Assembly: GCF_004331265.1 (NCBI RefSeq)
Contig: NZ_SJOO01000001.1
Location: forward strand, 620,001-684,000
Source of the DNA: Enterobacter wuhouensis
Lineage (GTDB): Bacteria; Pseudomonadota; Gammaproteobacteria; Enterobacterales; Enterobacteriaceae
Direction of reading: 5' to 3'
Length of the DNA stretch: 64,000 nucleotides
Shown here: positions 55,429 to 64,000 of the stretch, piece after piece
Numbering within the stretch: position 1 is the first letter of the stretch
Layout: the number at the start of each line of letters is the position of its first letter
The notes under the pieces: generated by a model
What the model was told of the DNA's origin: nothing
What the model saw: only the letters and a program-made list of their open reading frames with translations
Database searches by the model: none
Program-made: the position numbers and the translations under genes

Positions 55429-56420
55429 TATTTTTCCTCAGATTGCATAAGCAATGCCTTATCAGCGCGAACCAGAAGTTTGCCCTGCATCAGCAAGATA
55501 AATGTACGAACCAACAGCAGCGCAATGATGATGTTGGTAAAAATAAACAGCGGGACGGCAAGCGCATGAAAAAATCCCGACGGGCTGCTGTGTCCCAGAT
55601 GTAGCCCGGTGGTCGCCAGCGCCGACACGCCGAATGAGAAGCTCCAGAACGAGGCGTTAAAGGGCTGGGATAAGTACCACGGCATCAGGCGCAGCATAAA
55701 CAGCAGCTGAAGCAGACCGTAGCCAAACAGCATTTTAGCGAACGTGTCGGCCTCACCGCCGTTGACGCTCAGCCAGGCGCTGCAGGCCACCAGCGCGGGG
55801 GCGAGCTGAATGCCGAGCGACGTGCGCAGCGGTGCGGGCAGTTCACCTGCGCTGCGCAGGCGCTGCAAAATCACCGGCTCCAGGCTCAGCCAGGAGAAAA
55901 CGCCCGCCCCGAGAAACACCAGCCCCGCATCGTTGAACCCCAGGGCGCCGCAGGCCATGGCGCTGATAAAGTTATTCGCCACCGTCGGCAGATACAGCCC
56001 CGGCGTCGTGGCGTCCTCGGGGTGCTTGCCCCGCCACAGCCCGGCGCTTTGCCAGGCGGCATAGCTGAGCTGTATCACCACGCCGATGCCAAACAATGCC
56101 AGCGAAACCGGACGACACCACGGGACAAAGCCAATCGCCACCAGCATCGTGGTGGCCGGAAACAGGCTAACAAAGCTGCTCATTACCGGGTGGCGCATCT
56201 CTGCCAGCACGCTGCGCGGAAAACGGATCGCACGCGCGGCAAACGCCAGCGTCAGCAAAAACCAGATCGCGACAGCAAGCGCGACCAGAATCTCTCCCGG
56301 CCAGCGCGTTACGGGCCAGAGGGTATTCGCATAGCGCCAGGCGAAGCCCATACCGATGGTCCCCAGCACCATACCGAAATAACCCGCAGGCAGGTTTAGG
56401 ACCTGTTGCTTTTTATTCAT
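55428..56420 (-). CDS. tehA: TehA, tellurite-resistance/SLAC1-family channel
   Basis: A 330-residue, ten-helix membrane protein of the SLAC1/TDT family, same length as E. coli TehA. The helix-1 segment [20 protein letters not shown] is conserved. With TehB it confers tellurite resistance; anion-channel activity is known for relatives. Confidence 0.95.
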   Translation of the reverse strand: MNKKQQVLNLPAGYFGMVLGTIGMGFAWRYANTLWPVTRWPGEILVALAVAIWFLLTLAFAARAIRFPRSVLAEMRHPVMSSFVSLFPATTMLVAIGFVPWCRPVSLALFGIGVVIQLSYAAWQSAGLWRGKHPEDATTPGLYLPTVANNFISAMACGALGFNDAGLVFLGAGVFSWLSLEPVILQRLRSAGELPAPLRTSLGIQLAPALVACSAWLSVNGGEADTFAKMLFGYGLLQLLFMLRLMPWYLSQPFNASFWSFSFGVSALATTGLHLGHSSPSGFFHALAVPLFIFTNIIIALLLVRTFILLMQGKLLVRADKALLMQSEEK

Positions 56421-56542
56421 TTCATTGAAATTTTAAAATGTATTTTAAATGCTATTTTAGGGCGTTTGCGCGGTCGATGCCAGCACTTCGACTCGCGAAA
56501 AGTTTGCTACGTTTAGTAAAGACGCAATTCAGAGACAACCCC

Positions 56543-57523
56543 ATGAAAAAATATCGCCTCAGCGATGAAACCCGCCTCTGGCAGTGGCAGGACGGCGACG
56601 CGAAGCACAGCGCAACGCTACGGCAAATTATCGCCACCGCAGATTTCAACGACGTCACCGCCGGCAGCAAAGGCGGCTGGATAGAGGATGAAAGCGCGCT
56701 GGCCCAGGAGGGCCACTGCTGGATCTACGACGAAAACAGCGTGGTTTTCGCCGGCGCGACGGTCAGCGGTAACGCCCGCCTGACGCAGCCTTGCGTTGTC
56801 AGCCATCGGGCGCGTATCGGCGGTAACTGCTGGCTGGACGGCGCCGAGGTCAGCCATGACGCCGTTATAGGTGACAACGTCACCATCCAGCGTTCTGCCG
56901 TGCGCGGCGAATGCCATATCTATGGCGATGCCCGCGTGATGCATAACAGCATGGTGATTGCCGCCAAAGGGTTAACGCCCGACCGCGAGCAGATCCTCAG
57001 AATTTACGACCGGGCCACGGTAAGCGAGTCGCGCATTGTGCATCAGGCGCAAATCTATGGCGATGCCCTGCTGCAGTACGCCTTTGTTGAGCACCGCGCG
57101 GAAGTGTTCGACAGCGCGATCCTTGAAGGCAATGAGGTGAACAACGTCTGGGTGTGTGACTGCGCCAAAGTGTACGGCAATGCCCGCCTGATTGCGGGCC
57201 TGGATGACGACGCCATTCCTACCGTGCGCTACAGCTCGCAGGTGGCGGAGAACGCCGTTGTGGAGGGCAACTGCGTCATCAAGCATCACGTTCTGATTGG
57301 CGGGCAGGCATGGCTACGCGGCGGGCCGATTCTGATTGACGATAAGGTGGTTATTCAGGGGCGCGCGCGCATCATTGGCGATGTGCTGATTGAGCACCGG
57401 GTGGAGATTGCCGACGATGCGGTTATCGAAGCCTTTGCGGGCGAGAGCATTCACCTGCGGGGAGAAAAAGTGATAAACGGCGAACAGCGCATCACGCGTA
57501 CGCCGCTTCTGGGTGCGCTATAG
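56543..57523 (+). CDS. ydcK: YdcK, hexapeptide-repeat (left-handed beta-helix) protein
   Basis: A 326-residue protein, as in E. coli YdcK, built largely of hexapeptide repeats (e.g. [28 protein letters not shown]), the fold of many acyltransferases. No enzyme activity is established. The ATG after GAGACAACCCC is chosen over 35 upstream codons. Ends overlap the convergent rimL by six bases. Confidence 0.93.
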   Translation: MKKYRLSDETRLWQWQDGDAKHSATLRQIIATADFNDVTAGSKGGWIEDESALAQEGHCWIYDENSVVFAGATVSGNARLTQPCVVSHRARIGGNCWLDGAEVSHDAVIGDNVTIQRSAVRGECHIYGDARVMHNSMVIAAKGLTPDREQILRIYDRATVSESRIVHQAQIYGDALLQYAFVEHRAEVFDSAILEGNEVNNVWVCDCAKVYGNARLIAGLDDDAIPTVRYSSQVAENAVVEGNCVIKHHVLIGGQAWLRGGPILIDDKVVIQGRARIIGDVLIEHRVEIADDAVIEAFAGESIHLRGEKVINGEQRITRTPLLGAL

Positions 57524-58057
57524 CGGGAATAGCCTCGCGTAGAGGTTCACGTCGTCATAGCGTCCGTTAAGGTACTCGGCCTCGCGCAGGCATCCTTCGA
57601 GGGTAAAACCGTTGCGCAGCGCAACACTGTTGCTGCTGTGGTTATCAACCCGACACTTGATCACAAACCGACGAACGGTCCCAAGCGCAACGTAATGGCG
57701 CATAAACGCCTGCAGCGCCTGCGACATCGTTCCCTGTCCCTGATGCCCTTCATCCAGCCAGTAGCCGATATAGCCCGTTTTGTTCGCGGGCTCAATGGCG
57801 TTGAAGGACAGCACGCCTGCCAGCCTGTCGTCCTGAAAAATCAAAAACATTTTGGCGTAGCCGCGCTGGTGCAGCATCTGGTTGCTCTGCACGTTGCGGC
57901 GGGTATCCTCTTCGCTCCCGACGTGCTGCGCCCAGTCGAACGCGGTTTGCAGCCGGGCCTTATTTTTGACAACCAGGTCATGCAGCTCCACGGTATAGCG
58001 CTCGTCGACGGCGCGAAGTTCAATGTGTTGCGAAACGGGGATGATTTCTGACGTCAT
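57518..58057 (-). CDS. rimL: Ribosomal protein L7/L12 N-acetyltransferase RimL
   Basis: A 179-residue GNAT that acetylates the N-terminal Ser of L12 to give L7. Length equals E. coli Rim[22 protein letters not shown] is the acetyl-CoA site, [34 protein letters not shown] the C-terminal family motif. ATG with GAGAGG is chosen. Confidence 0.95.
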   Translation of the reverse strand: MTSEIIPVSQHIELRAVDERYTVELHDLVVKNKARLQTAFDWAQHVGSEEDTRRNVQSNQMLHQRGYAKMFLIFQDDRLAGVLSFNAIEPANKTGYIGYWLDEGHQGQGTMSQALQAFMRHYVALGTVRRFVIKCRVDNHSSNSVALRNGFTLEGCLREAEYLNGRYDDVNLYARLFPL

Positions 58058-58070
58058 GCGGCCTCTCATA

Positions 58071-58144
58071 GCCCGGTGGCGCTAACGCTTACCGGGCCTA
58101 CGGTGTCGAAAAGTAGGCCGGGTCAGGCGAAGCCGCCCCCCGGC
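58071..58144. repeat. BIME: two inverted REP elements between rimL and opgD
   Basis: A REP palindrome at 58071-58101 and a second in opposite orientation at 58113-58144 (GTAGGCCGGGTCAGGCGAAG...), the usual paired arrangement. It lies seven bases after the opgD stop (minus strand). Confidence 0.88.
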
Positions 58145-58151
58145 ACAAGGA

Positions 58152-59807
58152 CTAGCGCATTACCCGGTCGTCAACGTAGTTACGTTTATCCGGCGCCGGC
58201 GGGAAGTACTGATAAAGCCAGGTCTCGCTGATGGCATCCCCCTGACAGCGCAGGAACAGGCGCATATCTACCGGCTCCGTTGAATCCGAGGTTGGATACC
58301 AGTCGAACAGAATTCGATACCCGTCAAACGGCTCAACGTAGAGGATCTCAACCTGCTTCGCTTCACCGCTGGAGAGCGTAATCACCGGTTCAATCCCCTT
58401 CGGCGCAGCCGCTTTCAAATCACCACCCACAAAGTCAATAGCGAAACGGCGCGCCCACACCTTCGGGTAGTGCTCGCCCGGCGCCCAGCCTTCCGGGAAT
58501 CCGCCCATGCCGGTACGGGTCGCAAAGACGTTCGCCAGTGGAGAACGCACCGGAGGCTGCGCGCTCCAGTAAAGACGGTATTTGAAGTTCAGCTCATCGC
58601 CCGCCTGCACCGGCTTTTCTGGCTGCCAGAAGCAGACGACGTTATCCAGCGTTTCGCCCGTCGTTGGGATCTCCATCAGCCCAACGGAACCTTTCCCCCA
58701 GCTGTTGCGCGGCTCAACCCACAGGCTTGGGCGCTTGTTGTACCAGCCCATGATGTCCTGATAGTGGGAAAAATCGCGGTCAAGCTGCAGCAGACCAAAG
58801 CCTTTTGGATTTTTATCCATAAAGGCGTTGAACTGCAGCTTCTGAGGGTTATTCAGCGGACGACAGATCCACTCGCCGTTACCGCGCCACATTGCCAGAC
58901 GGTCAGAGTCGTGGATTTGCGGATGAATGGTGTCGCACATGCGGCGCTCGTTGTTGCCGCAGCTGAACATGCTGGTCATCGGCGCGATGCCCAGCTGCTT
59001 AATGTCCTTGCGCGCATAGAGGCGGTTTTCCACCTCCATGATCACCTGGCTCTTCTCGCAGTGGATCACGAACTTATAGGCGCCCGTGATGCTTGGGCTA
59101 TCCAGCAGCGTATAGACGGTAAAGGTGGTATCGCCAGGCTTAACGGTTTCAAACCAGAACGCGGTGAAGTCCGGGAACTCCTCCGGCGTATCGGTAAAGG
59201 TATCTACCGCCAGGCCACGAGCGGAAAGCCCGTACTGATAGGTATCATCGACCGCGCGGAAGTAGCTTGCGCCAAGGAAGGAGACGATATCGCGACGCGC
59301 CAGTTCAGGCGCTTTAAAGGCGCGGAAGCCCGCAAAGCCGAGATCGCTTTGCCCTTCCAGCTGTTTCGTATCTACGCCCGTCTCCCCATAGCTGAACAGC
59401 TCCGGGCGGAAGTGGATCTCGCGGGCCTGGGAGGTGGTCTGGTCCAGCGAGAACATTCGAACGCGGCGGCGGAACCCCATTCCCATATGGAAGAACTGCA
59501 CGTCAAGCTGACGCCCTTCTATGTTGTTCCACAGCGACTGCTTTTCGTCGTAGCGAATGGCGTTGTAGGCCTGCGGCGTCATGGTCGCCAGCGTATCTGG
59601 CAGCGGGCGCGGCGCGCCTCCCCACGGGGTTTTTGCCAGGTCATGCGCCATAGATTGCAGTACGGAAAAATCAAAGCGACGGCTCTGACCGTCTGCAATG
59701 TCTGAGTCAGCAGCGTATGCCGCCTGCGAAAACAGTGAAGCAAGGCCAGATGTGCCGCTCAGGGCAGCCATTGCCAGGGAGCCTTTTAAAAAACGTCTGC
59801 GATTCAT
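58152..59807 (-). CDS. opgD: OpgD (MdoD), periplasmic glucan biosynthesis protein
   Basis: A 551-residue protein, as in E. coli, that shapes the backbone of osmoregulated periplasmic glucans. The Tat signal [15 protein letters not shown] with cleavage near AAYA|ADSD is clear. The MdoG/OpgD superfamily core is complete (residues 40-535). The ATG at the Tat signal is chosen over 28 upstream codons. Confidence 0.95.
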   Translation of the reverse strand: MNRRRFLKGSLAMAALSGTSGLASLFSQAAYAADSDIADGQSRRFDFSVLQSMAHDLAKTPWGGAPRPLPDTLATMTPQAYNAIRYDEKQSLWNNIEGRQLDVQFFHMGMGFRRRVRMFSLDQTTSQAREIHFRPELFSYGETGVDTKQLEGQSDLGFAGFRAFKAPELARRDIVSFLGASYFRAVDDTYQYGLSARGLAVDTFTDTPEEFPDFTAFWFETVKPGDTTFTVYTLLDSPSITGAYKFVIHCEKSQVIMEVENRLYARKDIKQLGIAPMTSMFSCGNNERRMCDTIHPQIHDSDRLAMWRGNGEWICRPLNNPQKLQFNAFMDKNPKGFGLLQLDRDFSHYQDIMGWYNKRPSLWVEPRNSWGKGSVGLMEIPTTGETLDNVVCFWQPEKPVQAGDELNFKYRLYWSAQPPVRSPLANVFATRTGMGGFPEGWAPGEHYPKVWARRFAIDFVGGDLKAAAPKGIEPVITLSSGEAKQVEILYVEPFDGYRILFDWYPTSDSTEPVDMRLFLRCQGDAISETWLYQYFPPAPDKRNYVDDRVMR

Positions 59808-59992
59808 GCCTGGAAAAACGTCCTTATGGTCGTGTGAATGTATTTCGCACGTGGCGAAACGACGGCAAGAAAGAACGCACAGCCTAAACAAAAACGGTTA
59901 AGAATCCAATTGTTGGCGGGTGATTATCTGAGCAAAGTGAGAAATATTTTCTGTCGACCAGAACGGCCTGAAAGTGATGTAAAGAAAGGTAT

Positions 59993-60023
59993 AAAAATCC
60001 CGGCTGGACATCGACAGCCGGGA
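59993..60023 (-). terminator. Terminator of the amino-acid binding protein gene
   Basis: TCCCGGCTG-N8-CAGCCGGGA followed on the minus strand by five T residues, 13 bases after the stop codon. The rest of 59808-60035 is the opgD upstream region with nothing else obvious. Confidence 0.87.
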
Positions 60024-60035
60024 CAAACGAGGCGG

Positions 60036-60809
60036 TTATTTTACGCTGACATCGATACCCGGGAAGTACTTATCAGCGAGTTTAGCGATCGTGCCATCGG
60101 CACGTACTTTATCAATTGCGGCATCAAGCTGCTTTTTGGTGGCCTCATCCCCCTTACGCAACCCGAAGCCGATACCACTGCCCAGGATAGTGTCGTCAGA
60201 CACCGGTTTGCCGATGAAACCAAACCCCTTACCCTGCGGCTTGCTCAGGAAACCTGCCTGTCCGGCCGCGGACATCACCAGCGAGGCGTCGATGCGGCCA
60301 TTCAGCAGGTCAGCCCAGGCCATATTCTGATCTTTATACGACACTACGGTGACACCGTGCTTTTCCCAGTGCTCTTTGGCATAGGTTTCCTGAATAGATC
60401 CCTGCAGCACGCCGATGGTTTTACCCTTCAGCCCTTCCCCAGAGGTGTCTACCGCCGTCCCGGCTTTGCCCACGAGCTGAGAGGGAATGCGATAGATTGG
60501 CTGGGTAAAATCAATGCTTTTACGACGCTGGTCGGTGATATTCATCGCCGAGTTAATGGCGTCGAATTTCTTTGCCACCAGGCCCGGGATCAGGGCGTCA
60601 AACGAGGTTTCAACCCAGGTGCACTTTAGCGCTGCCGCTTTGCAGATAGCGTTGCCCAGCTCAACGTCGAACCCTTCCAGCTCGCCAGACGCATTACGGC
60701 TTTCGAACGGCGGATATTCCGCCTCCAGACCGTAACGCAATTCGGACGCCGCGAACGACGAAAACGTACACAGCAATCCCATGCCGATCATTAACGCGCG
60801 TAATTTCAT
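60036..60809 (-). CDS. Periplasmic amino-acid-binding protein (HisJ/ArtJ-like)
   Basis: A 257-residue SBP_bac_3 protein with signal peptide (KLRALMIGMGLLCTFSSFA|ASEL). The motif LRYGLEAEYPPFESRNASGELEGFDVELGNA and the hinge segments match polar amino-acid binding proteins of the Lys/Arg/Orn/His group. No permease or ATPase gene follows; a terminator does. It lies 31 bases after the aminotransferase gene. ATG with AGGAGTATGAG is chosen. Confidence 0.88.
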   Translation of the reverse strand: MKLRALMIGMGLLCTFSSFAASELRYGLEAEYPPFESRNASGELEGFDVELGNAICKAAALKCTWVETSFDALIPGLVAKKFDAINSAMNITDQRRKSIDFTQPIYRIPSQLVGKAGTAVDTSGEGLKGKTIGVLQGSIQETYAKEHWEKHGVTVVSYKDQNMAWADLLNGRIDASLVMSAAGQAGFLSKPQGKGFGFIGKPVSDDTILGSGIGFGLRKGDEATKKQLDAAIDKVRADGTIAKLADKYFPGIDVSVK

Positions 60810-60840
60810 CTCATACTCCTGAGAGCCTAATGGTATAGGC

Positions 60841-62013
60841 TCAGCGTGGTTGAACCCGACACAGGGCCTGAGCACCTGCCCGTAACGTCGCCTCATCTTT
60901 CGCGAAAGAGAGACGAATCAATTTATTGTCCGTGCCGTCAGCGTAAAACGCCGACAGCGGAATGGTGGCAACACCGCACTCAACGATCAGCCGTTTCACC
61001 ATCTCGCTGTCGCACTCGTCGCTGAAACGGCTGTAATCCGCCAGCAGGAAGAACGAACCGGCGCTCGGCAGCAGCTTAAACGGTGATTCGGCCAGCAAAC
61101 TTTGCAGCAGATCGCGCTTGCGCTGATAGAACGCGGAGAGCGAGAGCCAGGTCTGCGGGTCCGTCATGTGTTCGGCAAAGGCGTGCTGCATGGGAGTATC
61201 GGCAGAAAACATCAGAAATTGATGCACCTTGCAAATTTCGTCCATCAGCACCGCTGGCGCAACACAGTAACCCACGCGCCAGCCGGTGACGTGATAGGTT
61301 TTTCCGAAAGATGAAATAATGACGCTTCGCTCCGCCAGCTGCGGGTGCGTGGCCATACCGTGGTGCGGTTCGCCGTCAAAGACCACGTGTTCGTACACTT
61401 CGTCAGACAAAATAATGATGTCGGTATGGCGCGTCAGCGCCGCAAGCTGCTGCAGATCGTCCGCGGAAAAGACCTGCCCGCTCGGATTATGCGGCGTATT
61501 GACGATGATCATGCGCGTTCGGGGCGTAATCGCCGCGCGGACCTCCTCCCAGTCAACGGCAAAATCCGGCACGGTCAGCTTGATGGCGACCGGGGTCGCG
61601 CCCTGCAGGCGCACGATGGGCGCATAGCTATCAAATGACGGCTCAAAGTAGATCACCTCGTCGCCGGGGTGAACCAGCCCGCTGATGGCTGAATAGAGGC
61701 CTTCGCTGGCGCTGGCGGTCACCAGCACCTCGCTGCCGGGGTCGTACCGGGTGCCGTAAAGCGTGGCAATCTTCTCGGCAATGCGCTCCTTCAGGGACTG
61801 CAGGCCGGTCATCGACGCGTACTGGTTGTGCCCCGCTTCCATCGCGCGGGTCACGCCGGCCACCAGCTTCGGATCGCAGGCAAAATTCGGCGCGCCCTGA
61901 GAAAGGTTGATGGCGTTATGCTGGGCGGAAAGCTGTCCGATAACGGTGAATATGGTCGTGCCCACGTCAGGCAATTTCGAGCGTGTCTGCACCGGCGTTT
62001 GTAAAGTCATCAT
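60841..62013 (-). CDS. PLP-dependent aminotransferase, YbdL-like (methionine-preferring family)
   Basis: A 390-residue class I aminotransferase. The PLP lysine is in SSFGKTYHVTGWRVGYC, with the family's NTPHNPSGQVF and SDEVYEHVVFDGEPH. It follows E. coli YbdL closely; YbdL acts on methionine, histidine and aromatic amino acids with keto acids. Its job with the adjacent binding protein could be uptake and transamination of one amino acid. The second of two adjacent ATGs may be the true start. Confidence 0.9.
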   Translation of the reverse strand: MMTLQTPVQTRSKLPDVGTTIFTVIGQLSAQHNAINLSQGAPNFACDPKLVAGVTRAMEAGHNQYASMTGLQSLKERIAEKIATLYGTRYDPGSEVLVTASASEGLYSAISGLVHPGDEVIYFEPSFDSYAPIVRLQGATPVAIKLTVPDFAVDWEEVRAAITPRTRMIIVNTPHNPSGQVFSADDLQQLAALTRHTDIIILSDEVYEHVVFDGEPHHGMATHPQLAERSVIISSFGKTYHVTGWRVGYCVAPAVLMDEICKVHQFLMFSADTPMQHAFAEHMTDPQTWLSLSAFYQRKRDLLQSLLAESPFKLLPSAGSFFLLADYSRFSDECDSEMVKRLIVECGVATIPLSAFYADGTDNKLIRLSFAKDEATLRAGAQALCRVQPR

Positions 62014-62060
62014 CTGTCCCTTCTCATGAATATTGCATAACTATTCAAACAATAAGTGAG

Positions 62061-62101
62061 TTGTCGGGACAATCGAATTGTTGTCATAATAGCCATGACA
62101 A
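62061..62101. promoter_or_regulatory. TTGTC/GACAA inverted repeats, candidate LysR operator
   Basis: Between the divergent aminotransferase and LysR genes TTGTC-GG-GACAA (62061-62072) is followed by TTGTC-N11-GACAA (62081-62101). The second has the T-N11-A geometry of LysR sites. The sites lie 25-65 bases upstream of the LysR start. Confidence 0.5.
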
Positions 62102-62125
62102 AAATGCATAGCTGAGGTGTTTGAT

Positions 62126-62968
62126 ATGTCGCGCCGTTCTCTTCCGCTCAATGCCATCGACGCATTTTTAATTACCGCGCGGCATCTGAACCTCACCCAC
62201 GCCGCCAGAGAGCTGTGCCTGACGCAGGGCGCGGTAAGCCGGAAAATTGCCGCTCTGGAAGAATGGTTTGGCTTTCCGCTGTTTGAGCGCCACGCGCGCG
62301 GCCTGCGCCTCTCTTCTCAGGGAAGCGCCCTGCTGCCGGAGCTGCAGTCCGCCTTTGAGCATCTGCTCAACGTCGCCGATCGGGCCCGTTCTCAGCAAAC
62401 CGTCATCCGCCTGAAGGCCCCCACCTGCGCCATGCGCTGGCTGGTGCCGCGCCTTCTCGACGTCGAGCGCAAACAGCCGGAGCTGCAAATTGCGTTAACG
62501 ACCACAACCGATCACAACGTCAACTTCAAAACCGAATCTTACGACGCGGCGATTGTTTTCGGCACCCATATGAGCGCGGGCGATCTCCTGTTTGAAGAAG
62601 CATTAACGCCGGTGCTGAGCCCGCTGCGGGCAGGTTCAACCCCGGAGCAGCTTACTTTCCTCCACCCGACGCGGGATAAGACCGACTGGTCGCTGTGGCT
62701 GGCAAAACAGGATGGCCCGACGTTTGCCATGCGCAAAAATCAACACTTCGACACCATGGACTTAGCCATTACCGCGGCGATACAGGGGTTAGGCATCGCC
62801 ATCGTCGACGAAACGCTGGTGAAAGAGGATATCCGCGCCGGGCGCCTGACGCGCCCCTACCGAACGAGCATTAAAACCGGGGCAAGCTACAGGCTGGTAT
62901 TTCGCGAATCGCCAGGCGCAGAGAATGGCCTGGCCGCGTTCCGTTCCTGTCTGCTTAATCAAGACTAA
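62126..62968 (+). CDS. LysR-type regulator (GcvA-like branch)
   Basis: A 280-residue LysR regulator starting SRRSLPLNAIDAFLITARHLNLTHAARELCLTQGAVSRKI, the pattern of the GcvA branch. The effector domain is complete. It is divergent from the aminotransferase gene and probably controls it and the binding-protein gene. ATG with GAGGTG at eight bases is chosen over a GTG three codons upstream. Its end overlaps the convergent esterase by 14 bases. Confidence 0.9.
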   Translation: MSRRSLPLNAIDAFLITARHLNLTHAARELCLTQGAVSRKIAALEEWFGFPLFERHARGLRLSSQGSALLPELQSAFEHLLNVADRARSQQTVIRLKAPTCAMRWLVPRLLDVERKQPELQIALTTTTDHNVNFKTESYDAAIVFGTHMSAGDLLFEEALTPVLSPLRAGSTPEQLTFLHPTRDKTDWSLWLAKQDGPTFAMRKNQHFDTMDLAITAAIQGLGIAIVDETLVKEDIRAGRLTRPYRTSIKTGASYRLVFRESPGAENGLAAFRSCLLNQD

Positions 62969-64000
62969 CGTGATGCTTCATCACGCGCTTAAACAGGCTC
63001 ATCCGCGCGCGCATAAAGCGGTTTTCAAGCCGGAATCCTGCATGTTTATTCACGCCAATGCGCAACAGCACATCCCTGCCTTTGCGGCAGGCCGGCCAGT
63101 GCGTCGGGCCGGGTAAGCTGTCCCGACGTCCTGCCTCGCGCGCGAAACTCACCCAATAGTCCGCCACGCGGGCAGAAAACTGCAGGTCACGTTCGGTCAC
63201 GTAATGCCGAGAAGGTTCAACCTGGCCGAGGGTATCAAACGCATACGGCACCTCATTTCCGTGCCAGGCGCCGTTAGCGTAGGTGTCATGTTCCGCTTCC
63301 GCCACGTAGTCAAACCAGTAGCGCCAGCAAGGCGCGCCCGCGCGCTGCTGCGCCTGCATCACCACGTATCCCATCGTCGTAAAGGCCATATCACGGCACA
63401 CCTGCCTGCCCAGCTCCTCATCCCCCTTCACGCCCGGATAAAGCAGCCTGATCAGCCCCAGGCCAAAACGTCGTTCGCGGCGAAGCTTCTGGATTTGCCC
63501 GGCAAGATCGATGCCGAATACCGCCATCACGCTGGCCTCGTCGCTGTTTGAGCCAATCATTACCGGAACGGGATGCTGGCGCGCGGCAAAAAACACGTCG
63601 AGCATCGCCTCCGGCAGAACGCAATCACCGACAATGGGCGCAGGGGCAACGTTTAGCGGTGCCGTCAGGGGCCAGAACGCATCAGGAGGAATGGCGCGCA
63701 GCTGTTCGGCACTGGCGTTTTCCAGCCCAAAGTGCGCGGCCAGGGCTTCCCCTTTTATCAGCGCCTGCTGGCGCGGGGTATCCGGCAGGGTGTAGCCACT
63801 TTGCACTATTGCCTTATGGAAAAGCCCCTTCGCTAAAGGTGACGCCAGAAGTGACAGTACGCTCCGCGCGCCTGCGGATTCGCCAAACAGCGTAATGCTG
63901 TCAGGGTCGCCGCCAAAAGCGGCAATATTGTCCCTTACCCATTCCAGGGCAGCGATCTGATCGAGCAGTGCAAAGTTATGCACCACGCGGTCTTCCTCAC
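62955..64000 (-). CDS. Type-B carboxylesterase, C-terminal part (5' end outside the window)
   Basis: At least 348 residues of a carboxylesterase/lipase family B enzyme; the frame stays open to the window edge (EEDRVVHNFALLDQ...). The catalytic Ser is in LFGESAGARS, the acid probably in GSNSDEASVM, the His in GAWHGNEVPYAF. No signal peptide can be judged as the start is missing. Natural substrate unknown. Confidence 0.88.
   Translation of the reverse strand, partial: EEDRVVHNFALLDQIAALEWVRDNIAAFGGDPDSITLFGESAGARSVLSLLASPLAKGLFHKAIVQSGYTLPDTPRQQALIKGEALAAHFGLENASAEQLRAIPPDAFWPLTAPLNVAPAPIVGDCVLPEAMLDVFFAARQHPVPVMIGSNSDEASVMAVFGIDLAGQIQKLRRERRFGLGLIRLLYPGVKGDEELGRQVCRDMAFTTMGYVVMQAQQRAGAPCWRYWFDYVAEAEHDTYANGAWHGNEVPYAFDTLGQVEPSRHYVTERDLQFSARVADYWVSFAREAGRRDSLPGPTHWPACRKGRDVLLRIGVNKHAGFRLENRFMRARMSLFKRVMKHHVSLD

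Noticed and set aside
58470..59705. 411-codon plus-strand frame opposite opgD
   Set aside because: opgD is complete and matches its family length; the antisense frame reflects codon bias in GC-rich DNA.
1..64000. CRISPR arrays, tRNA or rRNA genes, insertion sequences
   Set aside because: No regularly spaced repeats, cloverleaf signatures, rRNA segments or transposase genes were seen on reading both strands.

Overview
The window is chromosomal DNA of an enterobacterium, most likely an Enterobacter (E. cloacae complex) or close relative. Long blocks keep the gene order known from E. coli: tam / yneE-uxaB / dgc-yneG-glsB / sad-ptrR, then sotB, marC-marRAB-eamA-ydeE, then yncJ-rlhA-sutR-ydcO, ydcL, tehAB-ydcK-rimL-opgD. 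Between these blocks lie genes absent from E. coli at these places: an Urt urea transporter, a MetE-like protein, FtrA with a rhodanese, a DppA paralogue with PepT, and a DipZ two-component cluster. Most of the window is GC-rich; the left 1.7 kb and the gene at 2.1-2.7 kb are visibly AT-rich and look acquired. The species assignment is inference.

Layout. 1-1.76 kb: the edge of a mobile island, with a tyrosine recombinase translationally coupled to a second gene that runs off the left end. 1.76-7.1 kb: VOC protein, predicted outer-membrane protein, DUF4406 protein, HipBA toxin-antitoxin with three operators, GH28 pectinolytic enzyme and a DeoR regulator. 7.2-15.2 kb: NudK-like hydrolase, tam, DipZ thiol-redox protein, a two-component system, a secreted alpha/beta hydrolase, two acetyltransferases and yneE. 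15.4-28.9 kb: uxaB, three GGDEF proteins, yneG-glsB, a chemoreceptor, sad/ptrR and two tandem PhzF-family genes. 29-35.2 kb: sotB, a frameshifted unknown gene and the mar locus. 35.3-42.7 kb: Zur-controlled zinT, the urtABCDE operon and a MetE-like gene. 42.9-53.5 kb: rhodanese/ftrA, rlhA, sutR/ydcO, AraC and DMT genes, ydcL and a DppA paralogue. 53.6-64 kb: pepT, tehAB, ydcK, rimL, opgD, then an aminotransferase/binding-protein pair with a divergent LysR gene, and a carboxylesterase cut by the right end.

Several control sites can be read directly and suggest how the genes work. A -24/-12 promoter with an NtrC-like site lies upstream of urtA, so urea uptake is probably switched on by nitrogen limitation. 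MetJ boxes cover a promoter upstream of the MetE-like gene. A Zur palindrome precedes zinT. Three HipB operators sit at an exact 28-base period. Two matching 10-bp palindromes lie between sutR and ydcO, and the mar operator sites are conserved. A repeated GGATATGTKC motif precedes both dipZ and the alpha/beta hydrolase, the two genes that flank the two-component system.

No rRNA or tRNA gene, CRISPR array or insertion sequence was seen.
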